Source of the DNA: Sulfitobacter brevis
GTDB taxonomy: Bacteria > Pseudomonadota > Alphaproteobacteria > Rhodobacterales > Rhodobacteraceae
Direction: 5' to 3'
DNA length: 64,000 bases
Assembly (NCBI RefSeq): GCF_900112755.1
Contig: NZ_FOMW01000001.1
Coordinates: 310,001 to 374,000, forward strand
Position numbers and translations under genes: made by a program. The notes under the pieces were generated by a model that saw only the letters and a list, made by a program, of their open reading frames with translations, was not told where the DNA came from and searched no databases. Shown here piece by piece: positions 36,256 to 45,433 of this stretch (position 1 is the first letter of the stretch; every line of letters starts with the position of its first letter).

Positions 36256-36681
36256 ATGGGCCCGGTTTTAAGCTGGGCCCCGAAACGCGATGTATTTCTG
36301 CGCCGCAGCTTGATGCTCGGGATGGCGACATTTGCCATTCTGGCAGGGGTCGGGCTGATCGCTTCCTCATTGCTGGAGTTACCGCTTGCTTGGGTTCTGC
36401 CTGTTGGTGCGCTACTGACGCTTGGGTTTCTCGTCGACGATATTCTACGCTGGCGCACCTATAAATTTGACCGCTGGCAGATTTCCGATGGCCATTTGCT
36501 GCATGAGGACCGGGACGGTTCGGTCAGCATCCCGCTTGGCGATATCCGCAAGGTCATGACGCGCATCGGCAATCGGGTGGTGGTGGAATTGGCATCGGGC
36601 CAGCGCATCACCCTGCGCTATCTGCCATTTCCCACCGAGACAGCCGAGCAAATCCGCGACAGGCTGCCGCGGCCCGTCTAA
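36256..36681 (+). CDS. Hypothetical two-helix membrane protein with PH-like C-terminal domain
   Basis: A 141-residue protein. Two adjacent hydrophobic helices (about residues 21-40 and 44-60) are followed by a beta-rich cytoplasmic domain (YKFDRWQISDGHLLHEDRDG, then VVVELASGQRITLRYLPFP). This layout is seen in PH-like or bPH2 membrane proteins. The function is unknown. It begins one base after the small peptide stop and lies in the pyrB-to-pyrC interval. Confidence 0.7.
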   Translation: MGPVLSWAPKRDVFLRRSLMLGMATFAILAGVGLIASSLLELPLAWVLPVGALLTLGFLVDDILRWRTYKFDRWQISDGHLLHEDRDGSVSIPLGDIRKVMTRIGNRVVVELASGQRITLRYLPFPTETAEQIRDRLPRPV

Positions 36682-36799
36682 GCCCGCAAACGGGGTTGGC
36701 AGAAGCAACGGGGCGCAACATCCGCAATTCGCTCTTGGTTCAGCGGGCATTTTAGGGCAAGACACCGCGAACGGCACGCCCCTGCGATAAAGGCCCTGA

Positions 36800-38077
36800 A
36801 TGACCCTTCATTTCACCAATGCCCGCCTCATTGACCCCGAAGCCGGCAGCGTCACCATCGGCTCTGTCCTTGTTGAGAGTGGCAAAATTACCCAAGTCGG
36901 CGCGAATATTACAGCGCCTGCGGAGGCCACGGTGATCGATTGTCGCGGCAAATACCTTGCCCCCGGCATTGTCGATCTGGGCGTTAAGGTCTGCGAACCG
37001 GGTGAGCGGCACAAGGAAAGCTATCGTTCCGCCGGATTGGCCGCCGCTGCAGGCGGGGTCACTACGATGATCACCCGCCCCGATACCGACCCTACCATCG
37101 ACAGCCCCGAAGTGCTCGAATTCGTCACCCGCCGCGCCAATGAGGCAGCACCTGTCAATGTCGTCCCGATGGCGGCGCTGACCAAAGGCCGCGCCGGTCG
37201 CGAGATGACCGAGATCGGGTTTCTGATGGATGCGGGTGCGGCGGCCTTTACCGATTGCGACCGTGTGATCACCGATACCAAAGTATTTTCTCGCGCGCTG
37301 ACCTACGCCCGCTCGCTGGGTGCGCTTGTCATTGCCCACCCGCAGGACCCGGGGCTCAGCAAGGGTGCTGCCGCAACCTCCGGCAAGTTCGCTTCGCTGC
37401 GCGGCTTGCCCGCCGTGTCGCCAATGGCCGAACGGATGGGGCTGGACCGTGACATTGCGCTGATCGAGATGACCGGCGCACGCTATCATGCCGACCAGAT
37501 CACCACCGCCCGCGCCCTGCCCGCGCTGGAACGCGCCAAGCGCAACGGGCTCGACATCACCGCAGGTGTCGGCATTCATCACCTCACGCTCAACGCGCTG
37601 GACGTGGCCGACTACCGGACCTTCTTCAAGCTCAAGCCACCGCTGCGCGACGAAGAAGACCGCCTTGCCGTGGCCGAAGCCGTGGCCTCCGGTTTGATCG
37701 ACATCATTTGCAGTATGCACACGCCGCAAGACGAGGAATCCAAACGCTTGCCGTTCGAGGAAGCGGCCTCCGGTGCTGTCGGGCTCGAGACATTGCTGCC
37801 CGCCGCGATGCGGTTGGTGCATGCTGAACTGATGGACATGGCGACCCTATGGCGGGCGCTGTCGTTGAACCCTGCCAAGCGGCTTGGCCTGCCCGGTGGG
37901 CGGTTGTCGGCGGGCGCACCTGCCGATCTGGTGCTTTTCGATGCCGATGCGCCCTTTGTGATGGACCGCGCCACCCTCCGCTCCAAATCCCGCAACACCC
38001 CGTTTGACGGCACGCGCATGCAGGGTAAGGTGCTGGCAACATACGTTGCCGGAACCTGTGTATATGAGGCCGCCTGA
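36800..38077 (+). CDS. Dihydroorotase homologue lacking metal ligands (pseudo-dihydroorotase, PyrC'-like)
   Basis: A 425-residue amidohydrolase of the class I dihydroorotase family. The fold landmarks are present, including VGIHHLTLN and the LIDIICSMHTP region. The normal PGFVDLHVHLREPG reads PGIVDLGVKVCEPG, so the two metal histidines are Gly61 and Lys63 and the substrate arginine is Cys65. The catalytic aspartate of TDHAPH is Met306 (SMHTPQ). It therefore looks unable to bind zinc. In pseudomonads an inactive PyrC' of this type forms a complex with PyrB and is needed for its activity, and pyrB lies 1.3 kb upstream here. Its role here is inferred. Confidence 0.85.
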   Translation: MTLHFTNARLIDPEAGSVTIGSVLVESGKITQVGANITAPAEATVIDCRGKYLAPGIVDLGVKVCEPGERHKESYRSAGLAAAAGGVTTMITRPDTDPTIDSPEVLEFVTRRANEAAPVNVVPMAALTKGRAGREMTEIGFLMDAGAAAFTDCDRVITDTKVFSRALTYARSLGALVIAHPQDPGLSKGAAATSGKFASLRGLPAVSPMAERMGLDRDIALIEMTGARYHADQITTARALPALERAKRNGLDITAGVGIHHLTLNALDVADYRTFFKLKPPLRDEEDRLAVAEAVASGLIDIICSMHTPQDEESKRLPFEEAASGAVGLETLLPAAMRLVHAELMDMATLWRALSLNPAKRLGLPGGRLSAGAPADLVLFDADAPFVMDRATLRSKSRNTPFDGTRMQGKVLATYVAGTCVYEAA

Positions 38078-38685
38078 TGCCGATAGTTGATAGCTCTGTC
38101 ACGATTCTAACGCTTTGGGCGGTGGTCGGTTACCTCTTGGGGTCGATCCCCTTTGGCATGGTGCTGGCGAAGTTCATGGGGCTGGGCAACCTGCGCGAGA
38201 TCGGGTCCGGCAACATCGGTGCCACCAATGTACTGCGCACCGGCAACAAGACGGCGGCTGCGCTGACACTGGTTCTGGACGCGGCCAAAGGGGCGGTGGC
38301 AGTGCTGATCGCGCGGATGTTCGCGGGCGAGGATGCCGCACAGATCGCGGCGCTGGCGGCGATGTTGGGCCATTGCTATCCGGTCTGGCTGGGCTTTCGC
38401 GGTGGCAAGGGCGTGGCGACGTTTCTGGGGATTATGCTGGCACTATCCTGGCAGGTTGGTCTGGCATGCTGTCTGGCTTGGGCGATTGCGGTTGCCGTGT
38501 CGCGCACATCCTCCATCGGAGCGATTGCCGCAGCGGCGGCATCGACCTTTCTGCTGATACTGTTGGGCTACGGTCAGGGGTTCGTCCTTGGCGTCGTGCT
38601 GACATTGCTGATCTTCTGGCGGCACCGGGCGAATATCTCCCGCATCCGCGCGGGCTCCGAGCCCAAGATCGGCCAGAAAACGTGA
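38077..38685 (+). CDS. plsY: Glycerol-3-phosphate acyltransferase PlsY
   Basis: A 202-residue membrane enzyme that transfers the acyl group of acyl phosphate to glycerol 3-phosphate, the first step of phospholipid synthesis. The family motifs are VGYLLGSIPFGMVLAK at the start, IGSGNIGATNVLRTG (residues 41-55) and GHCYPVWLGFRGGKGVAT (residues 95-112), with about five membrane helices. The start shares one base with the preceding stop (TGATG), and the next gene begins within its stop (GTGA). Confidence 0.95.
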   Translation: MPIVDSSVTILTLWAVVGYLLGSIPFGMVLAKFMGLGNLREIGSGNIGATNVLRTGNKTAAALTLVLDAAKGAVAVLIARMFAGEDAAQIAALAAMLGHCYPVWLGFRGGKGVATFLGIMLALSWQVGLACCLAWAIAVAVSRTSSIGAIAAAAASTFLLILLGYGQGFVLGVVLTLLIFWRHRANISRIRAGSEPKIGQKT

Positions 38686-38969
38686 CACCCCCTGCGGACC
38701 TGCCCGCCCTCTTGGCGGCGGTTCCGGCAGGCACCAGCACTGGCCGCGCTTGCGACAAACGCTATATCGTCACCCGCAACCAGTTTAACGCCGGACGGTC
38801 GACCAAACTGGTGGCAGAAGAACTGGGCGGCGGGGATTACATCAGCATGAACTTTTACAATCTGGCCAGCGGCCCAAGGCTCTATCCCTGCGAAATGCCC
38901 GCCGAGAAGGTGATCGCCTTTTTGCGCGCCTATGTTGCTGATCCCGTGCCAACCCCTTGCGCAGACTGA
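38682..38969 (+). CDS. Hypothetical small protein downstream of plsY
   Basis: A 95-residue protein with no signal or helix. The start is a GTG overlapping the plsY stop as GTGA, chosen because the longer frame upstream lies wholly inside plsY in another frame. The region CDKRYIVTRNQFNAGRSTKL and DYISMNFYNLASGPRLYPCEMP contains conserved-looking aromatic residues and two cysteines. I recognise no family. The overlap with plsY suggests translational coupling. Confidence 0.6.
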   Translation: MTPPADLPALLAAVPAGTSTGRACDKRYIVTRNQFNAGRSTKLVAEELGGGDYISMNFYNLASGPRLYPCEMPAEKVIAFLRAYVADPVPTPCAD

Positions 38970-38983
38970 ACCGGAGCGTTCTC

Positions 38984-39664
38984 ATGTCCATTCTACCCGC
39001 CCTGAAATATCTGGCTTGTGCTGCATTTATGGGCGTCACTGCGCTGCCTGCCACGGGCGAGACTTTCGCGGTTAAACTTGGCGCCACCACGCTGGGCACT
39101 CTGGAGTATGCCAGCGATGGCGGCTCAGCGCGGCTGGTTTCGCAATTGAACAACACGCCGCTGGGGGTGTTTAACGGCAGCTTCACCGGCACCTCGAAGA
39201 CCATTTCGGGTGCGCGTGAATTCGTCGGGGTCAGCAAATCGTCGCGCAAAGATCGCACGGTCACGGTCCAGATTGCAGATGGCCGCGCCATGATGACCAA
39301 GGTCATGCCCGAGGATGAACTCACGGCCCTGTCCAATCCCGCGAAAGTGCCTGCGGGTGTCGTCGATCCTGTGGTCGGTGTAGGGTTGCTCGCTTCTGCG
39401 CGGTCGGGCTGCCCTGATACCGTCACGATCTATGACGGGCGGCGCGTCATTGCGCTCTCGCCAGCGGGCAGCGCATTGGAGGGTCAGGTGCTGACGTGCG
39501 AGTTCGCCTACCGCGTGATTGCAGGCCCCGGCCACCTGTCGCCGCTCAAGATATCCTCGGCCAAGATGCAGCTTGTCTATGCCACGGGCGCGGGCCCGCA
39601 GGATCTGCGCCGGATCAGCCTGAAGTCGGGTATTTTTGCTGTGGTGCTGGACCGGACGGACTAA
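38984..39664 (+). CDS. Secreted DUF3108-like protein
   Basis: A 226-residue exported protein with a signal peptide (LKYLACAAFMGVTALPATGE). The mature part is predicted beta-rich and begins FAVKLGATTLGTLEY. The start is the ATG at 38984 with GGAG 9 bases upstream, nine codons downstream of a longer possible start. The overall pattern resembles DUF3108-like periplasmic proteins, but this is tentative. The gene is followed after 58 bases by the convergent gshA. Confidence 0.6.
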   Translation: MSILPALKYLACAAFMGVTALPATGETFAVKLGATTLGTLEYASDGGSARLVSQLNNTPLGVFNGSFTGTSKTISGAREFVGVSKSSRKDRTVTVQIADGRAMMTKVMPEDELTALSNPAKVPAGVVDPVVGVGLLASARSGCPDTVTIYDGRRVIALSPAGSALEGQVLTCEFAYRVIAGPGHLSPLKISSAKMQLVYATGAGPQDLRRISLKSGIFAVVLDRTD

Positions 39665-39722
39665 ACCGCGCGACCCACCAGAGCGAACACCGCCACGGGT
39701 TCGCAGCGGTGCATCTTGCCCA

Positions 39723-41093
39723 TCAGTAGGAATAATCGGCGTAGATCCGGCTCAGATCGCCGTTCCACTTGCCGTGGTAATCCTCAAGCATCTCGTCGGC
39801 GGGGACCTTGCCCGTCTCGAGGCTGTCTTTCAGCGCGTTCAGGAAATGCGTCTCGTCAGGCACCATGCCGCCCGCGCCCTCACGGGCCCGCGCTTTCAAG
39901 CCTGCCTCGGACAGAGCAACTGCCTCCCGCGCGATTTCGTGCATGTTAATGCCGGTGACCTTGGCCTGTAGCCCGTCGATGGAGGCTGCGACCCGCAGCG
40001 CGTCGCGCTGTGCCTCGGTCCAGCCCTTGACCAGATCCCAAGCGCCATCCAGTGCCGTCTGGTCATACATCAGGCCGACCCAGAAGGCGGGCAGCGCACA
40101 AAGGCGACGCCAAGGGCCGCCATCCGCGCCGCGCATTTCTATGTATTTTTTTATCCGCGCTTCGGGGAAGGCGGTGGTCAGGTGGTCGGCCCAATCGCTC
40201 AAGGTCGGTGTCTGGCCCGGAAGCGCAGGCAGCTTGCCTTCAAGAAACGCGCGGAAAGACTGGCCCAGAGCGTCGATATATTTGCCATCGCGGTAGACAA
40301 AATACATCGGCACATCGAGCGCATACTCGACCCAACGCTCGAAACCGAAGCCCTCTTCGAACACGAAAGGCAACATGCCGGTGCGCGAGGAATCAAGGTC
40401 GCGCCAGACACGGCTGCGCAGCGACTTGTATCCGTTAGGCTTGCCCTCAAAGAACGGCGAGTTGGCAAACAGCGCGGTGGCGACGGGCTGCAACGCCAGC
40501 GCGACGCGCATCTTCTGCACCATATCGGCCTCGGAGCCGAAATCGAGGTTTACCTGCACGGTGCAGGTGCGGCGCATCATCACGCGCCCCATGGTGCCGA
40601 CGCGGCCCATGTATTCGTTCATTAGCTTATAGCGGCCCTTGGGCATCAGATCCATCTGCTCGTGGGTCCAGACAGGTGCCGCGCCCAGTCCGATAAAGCC
40701 TGCGCCGATCTCGTCCGCCACGTCCTGCACTTCGCGCAGGTGTGTGTTCACCTCATCGCAAGTCTCGTGGATTGTCTCAAGCGGTGCGCCGGAAAGCTCA
40801 AGCTGGCCGCCGGGTTCAAGCGAGATATTCGCGCCGTCTTTTTCCAAGCCGATCAGCTTGTCGCCTTCACGGACCTCGGCCCAGTTGTGGCGGTCGCGCA
40901 GCCCTTCGAGCATGACGCGGATCGAGCGTTCGCCCTCATAGGGCAGCGGCAGCAGGCTGTCTTTGCAATAGCCGAACTTCTCGTGCTCGGTGCCGATGCG
41001 CCAATCTTCTTTGGGCTTGCAGCCGTCCGCGAGAAACTCGGCCAGTTGTTCGTGCCGTTCGATCGGGCCACCGCCGGACTGGGGAATAGACAT
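39723..41093 (-). CDS. gshA: Glutamate-cysteine ligase, plant-type group
   Basis: A 456-residue cytoplasmic enzyme making gamma-glutamylcysteine from glutamate, cysteine and ATP, the first step of glutathione synthesis. The start MSIPQSGGGPIERHEQLAEF and the motifs WRIGTEHEKFGY, GANISLEPGGQLELSGAP and GRVMMRRTCTVQVNLDF are those of the alphaproteobacterial/plant group. The ATG at 41093 is chosen over a TTG nine codons upstream. There is no partner gshB nearby. It is transcribed away from the preceding hypothetical. Confidence 0.95.
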   Translation of the reverse strand: MSIPQSGGGPIERHEQLAEFLADGCKPKEDWRIGTEHEKFGYCKDSLLPLPYEGERSIRVMLEGLRDRHNWAEVREGDKLIGLEKDGANISLEPGGQLELSGAPLETIHETCDEVNTHLREVQDVADEIGAGFIGLGAAPVWTHEQMDLMPKGRYKLMNEYMGRVGTMGRVMMRRTCTVQVNLDFGSEADMVQKMRVALALQPVATALFANSPFFEGKPNGYKSLRSRVWRDLDSSRTGMLPFVFEEGFGFERWVEYALDVPMYFVYRDGKYIDALGQSFRAFLEGKLPALPGQTPTLSDWADHLTTAFPEARIKKYIEMRGADGGPWRRLCALPAFWVGLMYDQTALDGAWDLVKGWTEAQRDALRVAASIDGLQAKVTGINMHEIAREAVALSEAGLKARAREGAGGMVPDETHFLNALKDSLETGKVPADEMLEDYHGKWNGDLSRIYADYSY

Positions 41094-41154
41094 GGGGGAG
41101 GCTCCGATAATTGGTTTCAACGCCGCAAAGGGATGCGGGGAATTTGGGGGGGTG

Positions 41155-41682
41155 TCAATGCAGCAAGGCAGGCTTTGTCGGTTCTGTGACCCGCTGCCAG
41201 ATCACCACGGTTTGGTGGCGGTCGCTGCGCAGCTCGGCCAGCATGCGGCTGGTGCGCAGGCCCGGCAAGACGGCGAAGGCATCAAACAGCGCCTCTGATC
41301 CGGCTGCGTTCACGGGGATGAGCAGCGCAGTTTCACCGTATTGCTCCAGCTTCCAATGGGCCGGAAAGAGCGTGCCATCAAGGCTGAGGCGATCCAGTTC
41401 GGCCAAAGCGACAGTGCCGCCGGTCAGCGGACCGAAATAGCTCACCCGCCCCTCGTCGACCTGCACAGCACCTGGGCCCTGTCCGTCTTTGCGAAAACGC
41501 GCCCGCTGCACCCCGAGCCACGTCAGGATGCCTCCGCCCGCGATAAGTGCGTAGCCCGGATAGGCCAAAAGCCAGCCCGGCGCCGCGGCGAGATAGGCCC
41601 CCAGCACCGCCAAAGCCACACCGACGCCGACTTCGCGCCAGCGCCAAAGCTCGGCGCTCGCCTCGGGGCGCAGAAAGCTCAT
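41155..41682 (-). CDS. Hypothetical membrane protein
   Basis: A 175-residue protein with two hydrophobic segments (around residues 17-35 and 38-55) and a C-terminal beta-rich soluble domain. The layout resembles the protein at 36256-36681, although the sequences do not clearly align. The ATG at 41682 gives the start MSFLRPEASAELWRWREV. It is between rsmE, 31 bases upstream, and gshA, 61 bases downstream, all on the minus strand. Confidence 0.65.
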   Translation of the reverse strand: MSFLRPEASAELWRWREVGVGVALAVLGAYLAAAPGWLLAYPGYALIAGGGILTWLGVQRARFRKDGQGPGAVQVDEGRVSYFGPLTGGTVALAELDRLSLDGTLFPAHWKLEQYGETALLIPVNAAGSEALFDAFAVLPGLRTSRMLAELRSDRHQTVVIWQRVTEPTKPALLH

Positions 41683-41713
41683 GCTGTCACCGGCGCATTT
41701 TTCGTTTTGCGTC

Positions 41714-42451
41714 TCATCCGTTCGCTCCCCAGTCGCCAAAGGCCTGCTGCCAAACCGTCATCGCCGCTACTGCTGCCGTATCGGCCCGCAGGATGCGCGG
41801 CCCGAGCGAGATCGCATGCGCATACTCAAGCCGGTGCAACCGCTCCCGCTCCCGCTCCGAAAAGCCGCCCTCGGGGCCGATCAGGATCGCCCACGGCCCT
41901 TGCGGATTCTCGACGCCAATCAAGCCAGCAGCACCGCCGACCAGCCCTTCGTCACAAAACATGATTCGCCGCGTCGGGTCCCAATTGGCCAGCAACCGGT
42001 CCAGTCGCTGCGCCTCGGTGACCTCGGGCACATAGGTGCCACCGCACTGCTCTGCGGCTTCAACGGCATGGGCCTGCAAGCGGTCGCGCTGCACCCGTCC
42101 GGAATTGGTGAACTCGGTCATCACCGGCACAATCCGCGCGGCCCCCATTTCGGCGGCCTTTTCGACAATAAAGTCGGTGCGGGTCTTTTTGATCGGGGCG
42201 AAGAGCAACCATAGGTCCGGCGGCATCTTGAGCGGGGCCGATTGCGTGACACAGACAAGTGCCCCGCCGCGCTTGCCCGCTTCGACCACCTGCGTTTGCC
42301 ATTCGCCATCACACCCGTTGAACAGGGCGACAGCATCGCCCAAGCCCTGCCGCATCACCCCAAAGAGATAATGCGCCTGTCCTTTGTCCAAAGGAACCGT
42401 TTGCCCCTCACCCAAGGGGTGATCTACATAAAGTCTGATTTTAGCACTCAT
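41714..42451 (-). CDS. rsmE: 16S rRNA (uracil-1498-N3)-methyltransferase
   Basis: A 245-residue SPOUT methyltransferase that methylates U1498 of 16S rRNA at N3 using S-adenosylmethionine. The SAM-knot motifs are GPEGGFSERERER and SLGPRILRADTAA at the C terminus, with a start at MSAKIRLYV. The ATG at 42451 is preferred because earlier codons lie in the divergent ubiA region. It is only 11 bases from the ubiA start on the other strand. Confidence 0.93.
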   Translation of the reverse strand: MSAKIRLYVDHPLGEGQTVPLDKGQAHYLFGVMRQGLGDAVALFNGCDGEWQTQVVEAGKRGGALVCVTQSAPLKMPPDLWLLFAPIKKTRTDFIVEKAAEMGAARIVPVMTEFTNSGRVQRDRLQAHAVEAAEQCGGTYVPEVTEAQRLDRLLANWDPTRRIMFCDEGLVGGAAGLIGVENPQGPWAILIGPEGGFSERERERLHRLEYAHAISLGPRILRADTAAVAAMTVWQQAFGDWGANG

Positions 42452-42462
42452 AGGCCTGATAT

Positions 42463-43425
42463 ATGCAAGAGCAGCCTCCTTCGCCAGATGCACCGGTCGC
42501 AGATGCGCGTGCCGATAACTGGGTCGACCGTTATGCCCCTGCATTTGCGCGGCCCTATTTGCGGCTCAGTCGGGCGGACCGGCCTATTGGGACATGGCTG
42601 TTATTGCTGCCTTGCTGGTGGGGGCTGGCGCTGGCGATGCTCTATGATCAGTCACCGCGCTGGTTTGATTTGTGGATTTTCGTGGCTTGCGGTTTGGGCG
42701 CATTTTTAATGCGCGGTGCCGGATGCACATGGAACGACATCACCGACCGGCACATCGACGATAGGGTCGCGCGCACCCGGTCGCGGCCCATTCCATCGGG
42801 CCAAGTCAGCGTCAAAGGCGCTGTGGCATGGATGGCGATCCAGTGTTTGCTGGCTTTGTGCATTCTGCTGACCTTCAACCGTGCGGCGATCTCGCTGGGG
42901 GTGCTGTCACTCCTGCTGGTAACAATCTATCCCTTCGCCAAGCGCTTTACTTGGTGGCCACAGGTGTTTCTCGGCCTCGCTTTCAACTGGGGCGCCTTGC
43001 TGGTTTGGACCGCACATACCGGCAGTCTCGCCTCTCCCGCAGTGCTGCTTTACGGCGCGGGAATTGCATGGACGTTATTTTATGACACCATTTATGCCCA
43101 CCAAGACACCGAAGACGACGCGCTGATCGGGGTTAAATCCACTGCGCGGTTGTTTGGCGAAAATACCGCCCACTGGCTGCGACGGTTCTTGATGATCTCG
43201 GTCGGGTTGATGGGGCTGGCAGTCATTTTTGCCGCAATGCCGAATGCCTCGATCCTTGCGCTGGTCATTGCGCTCGGCGGGCCATGGGCGATGGGTTGGC
43301 ACATGGCATGGCAGTTGCGCGGTCTCGACATCCACGATCCCGCGAAATGCCACCACCTGTTTCTCGTTAATCGCGATACCGGCATGATCCCGCTGTTGTT
43401 TTTCGCAGCCAGTTTGCTGGTATGA
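42463..43425 (+). CDS. ubiA: 4-hydroxybenzoate octaprenyltransferase
   Basis: A 320-residue inner-membrane prenyltransferase that attaches the polyprenyl tail to 4-hydroxybenzoate in ubiquinone synthesis. It has about eight or nine helices. The two Mg-pyrophosphate motifs are NDITDRHIDD (about residue 91) and DTIYAHQDTEDD (about residue 207). The start at 42463 is close to the divergent rsmE start, and its ribosome site would lie within the 11-base gap. Confidence 0.95.
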   Translation: MQEQPPSPDAPVADARADNWVDRYAPAFARPYLRLSRADRPIGTWLLLLPCWWGLALAMLYDQSPRWFDLWIFVACGLGAFLMRGAGCTWNDITDRHIDDRVARTRSRPIPSGQVSVKGAVAWMAIQCLLALCILLTFNRAAISLGVLSLLLVTIYPFAKRFTWWPQVFLGLAFNWGALLVWTAHTGSLASPAVLLYGAGIAWTLFYDTIYAHQDTEDDALIGVKSTARLFGENTAHWLRRFLMISVGLMGLAVIFAAMPNASILALVIALGGPWAMGWHMAWQLRGLDIHDPAKCHHLFLVNRDTGMIPLLFFAASLLV

Positions 43426-43486
43426 TTGCACCCCCTGCCCGTGCGGCGTATCAAAGCGACAACAGACAACAACTAAAAGACACCGC

Positions 43487-45433
43487 ATGCGCCTTTCCGC
43501 CCTCCTGACAATCGCCCTGACCTTTTCGGCTGCGGCAGTCGTTTCCTTGGTGGCGGCGAACTTTTCCGTGAAACTGATCGAGGAAAATTCCGAGATCGGC
43601 GTGCGCGATGCGCTGGACGATCAAGGCATGACATGGGCCGAAGTGCAGGCAGACGGGCTTCAAGTCACGCTCGCGGGCATCGCCCCCTCCGAAGCCGTAC
43701 GCTTTCGCGCGCTGACGACTGCCGGTTCGATTGTCGATGCAGCGCGGGTCATCGACGAGATGGAAGTCACTGCCCAAGCCGCCATCGCACCGCCGCGTTT
43801 TTCTATCGAAGTGCTGCGGAATGATTCGGGTATTTCGATCATCGGGTTGATTCCCGCCAGCACCGACCGCGAAGATACGATTGCCCGGTTCATGAAAATG
43901 GCCGGCGACGACAATGTCGCAGACCTACTGGAATCTGCTGACTACCCCGCCCCTCCCGGTTGGGAGCAGGCATTATCCTTTGCCATCACCGCAATGGCAG
44001 GGCTGCCCCGCGCTAAGGCCTCGGTCGACGCAGGCCGCGTTGAAATTACTGCGATCGCCGACAGCGCCGAGGCCAAGGCCCGCATGGAAGCGAAGCTCAA
44101 GAAATCCGCGCCGGCAAGCCTCAGACTATCGCTGAATATTGCCGCGCCGCGACCGGTGATCACCCCCTTCACCCTACGGTTCCAGATCGACGAAGAAGGC
44201 GCACGTTTTGACGCCTGCTCGGCTGATACTGTCGCCGCCCGCGTCCGCATCCTCGCCGCTGGCACCCGCGCCGGTGTGACGGATCCGGCGCGCTGCACAG
44301 TTGGTCTTGGCGTGCCGACGCCAAACTGGTCCGAAGCCGTGTTGCAGGGTATCGACGCCGTACATCGCCTTGAAGGGGGATCGGTCACCTTCGCCGACGC
44401 TGATATTACACTCGAAGCCCTGCCCGGCAGCGACCAAGCCACTTTCGACCGCGTCGTCGGCGAGCTTGAAGCCAGCCTGCCCGAAGTCTTCGCCCTGCGC
44501 GCCAAACTGCCCAGCGTCGTCGATCCTGATGCAGGCCCGCCCGAATTCACCGCCACGCTCAGCCCCGAAGGTCAGGTGCAATTACGCGGCCGCCTGAGCG
44601 ACGAAGAACAGCGCGTGCTCGCCGACAGCTATGCCAAGGCACGATTCGGGTCGGCCAAGGTCTATACCGCCGCGCGGCTCGCGGAAAACCTGCCCGCCGA
44701 CTGGACCCCGCGTATCCTCAGCGGCCTAGAGGCTTTGGCCGCCCTCAGCAGCGGCACCGTTGTGGTGACCCCCGACACCCTGACCGTAACGGGCAATACC
44801 GGAAATCCTGATGCCAGTACTGAAATTGCCTCGTTGCTCGCAGGCAAGCTGGGGGATGGTGCCGCCTATGACATCGATGTCGATTATCTCGAAAAGCTCG
44901 ACCCGGTGCTGGGCCTGCCGACCCCCGATGAATGCGAAGCCGAAATCAGCGAAATCCTGAAAGTTGGCAAAATTAATTTCGAACCCGGAAGTGCGACAAT
45001 CGACGCCTCCGCCTTGGGCACGATGGACGACATCGCCGAAATTCTGAAGCGCTGCGGCGACTTGCCGTTGATCATTCAAGGCTTCACCGACAGTCAGGGC
45101 CGCGAAGAGATGAACCTCGCCCTATCGCAAAGCCGCGCGGAATCAGTGCTGAACGAACTGCGCGCCCGCCGCGTCCTCACCGGCTCCTTTGAGGCGAAAG
45201 GCTACGGCGAAGAGAACCCGATCGCCGACAACAAGTCCGAAGAGGGCCGCGAGGCCAACCGCCGGATCGAGTTTCGACTGAAGCGCACCGAAACGGGTGC
45301 ACAAGAAGAACAAACAACACTGGAATCCGCTGCCGAAACCAGCGATACAGCAGATACCGGTGATACACCGGACAGCGACAACAACGCCGAATCCGGCTCC
45401 GAAGACACGACAGAAGGCAGCGGCGATGAGTAG
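43487..45433 (+). CDS. OmpA-family outer-membrane protein with BON-like repeats
   Basis: A 648-residue protein. A signal sequence (LLTIALTFSAAAVVSLVAANFS) is followed by a series of segments of about 70-100 residues that look like BON domains (for example VQADGLQVTLAGIAP and GSVTFADADITLEALPGS). The OmpA-type peptidoglycan-binding domain comes at about residues 490-600 (INFEPGSATIDASALGTM, FTDSQGREEMNLALSQSRA). The last 50 residues are highly acidic. Similar BON-plus-OmpA architecture is known in the mycobacterial protein ArfA. It likely ties the outer membrane to the cell wall. Confidence 0.85.
   Translation: MRLSALLTIALTFSAAAVVSLVAANFSVKLIEENSEIGVRDALDDQGMTWAEVQADGLQVTLAGIAPSEAVRFRALTTAGSIVDAARVIDEMEVTAQAAIAPPRFSIEVLRNDSGISIIGLIPASTDREDTIARFMKMAGDDNVADLLESADYPAPPGWEQALSFAITAMAGLPRAKASVDAGRVEITAIADSAEAKARMEAKLKKSAPASLRLSLNIAAPRPVITPFTLRFQIDEEGARFDACSADTVAARVRILAAGTRAGVTDPARCTVGLGVPTPNWSEAVLQGIDAVHRLEGGSVTFADADITLEALPGSDQATFDRVVGELEASLPEVFALRAKLPSVVDPDAGPPEFTATLSPEGQVQLRGRLSDEEQRVLADSYAKARFGSAKVYTAARLAENLPADWTPRILSGLEALAALSSGTVVVTPDTLTVTGNTGNPDASTEIASLLAGKLGDGAAYDIDVDYLEKLDPVLGLPTPDECEAEISEILKVGKINFEPGSATIDASALGTMDDIAEILKRCGDLPLIIQGFTDSQGREEMNLALSQSRAESVLNELRARRVLTGSFEAKGYGEENPIADNKSEEGREANRRIEFRLKRTETGAQEEQTTLESAAETSDTADTGDTPDSDNNAESGSEDTTEGSGDE

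Noticed and set aside
38115-38681. A long open frame over plsY in another frame
   Set aside because: It shadows plsY codon for codon. Only the part after 38682, beyond plsY, has independent support.
39683-39704. Hairpin GCGAAC/GTTCGC between two converging genes
   Set aside because: A six-base stem with a ten-base loop and no T-run is too weak to list as a terminator.
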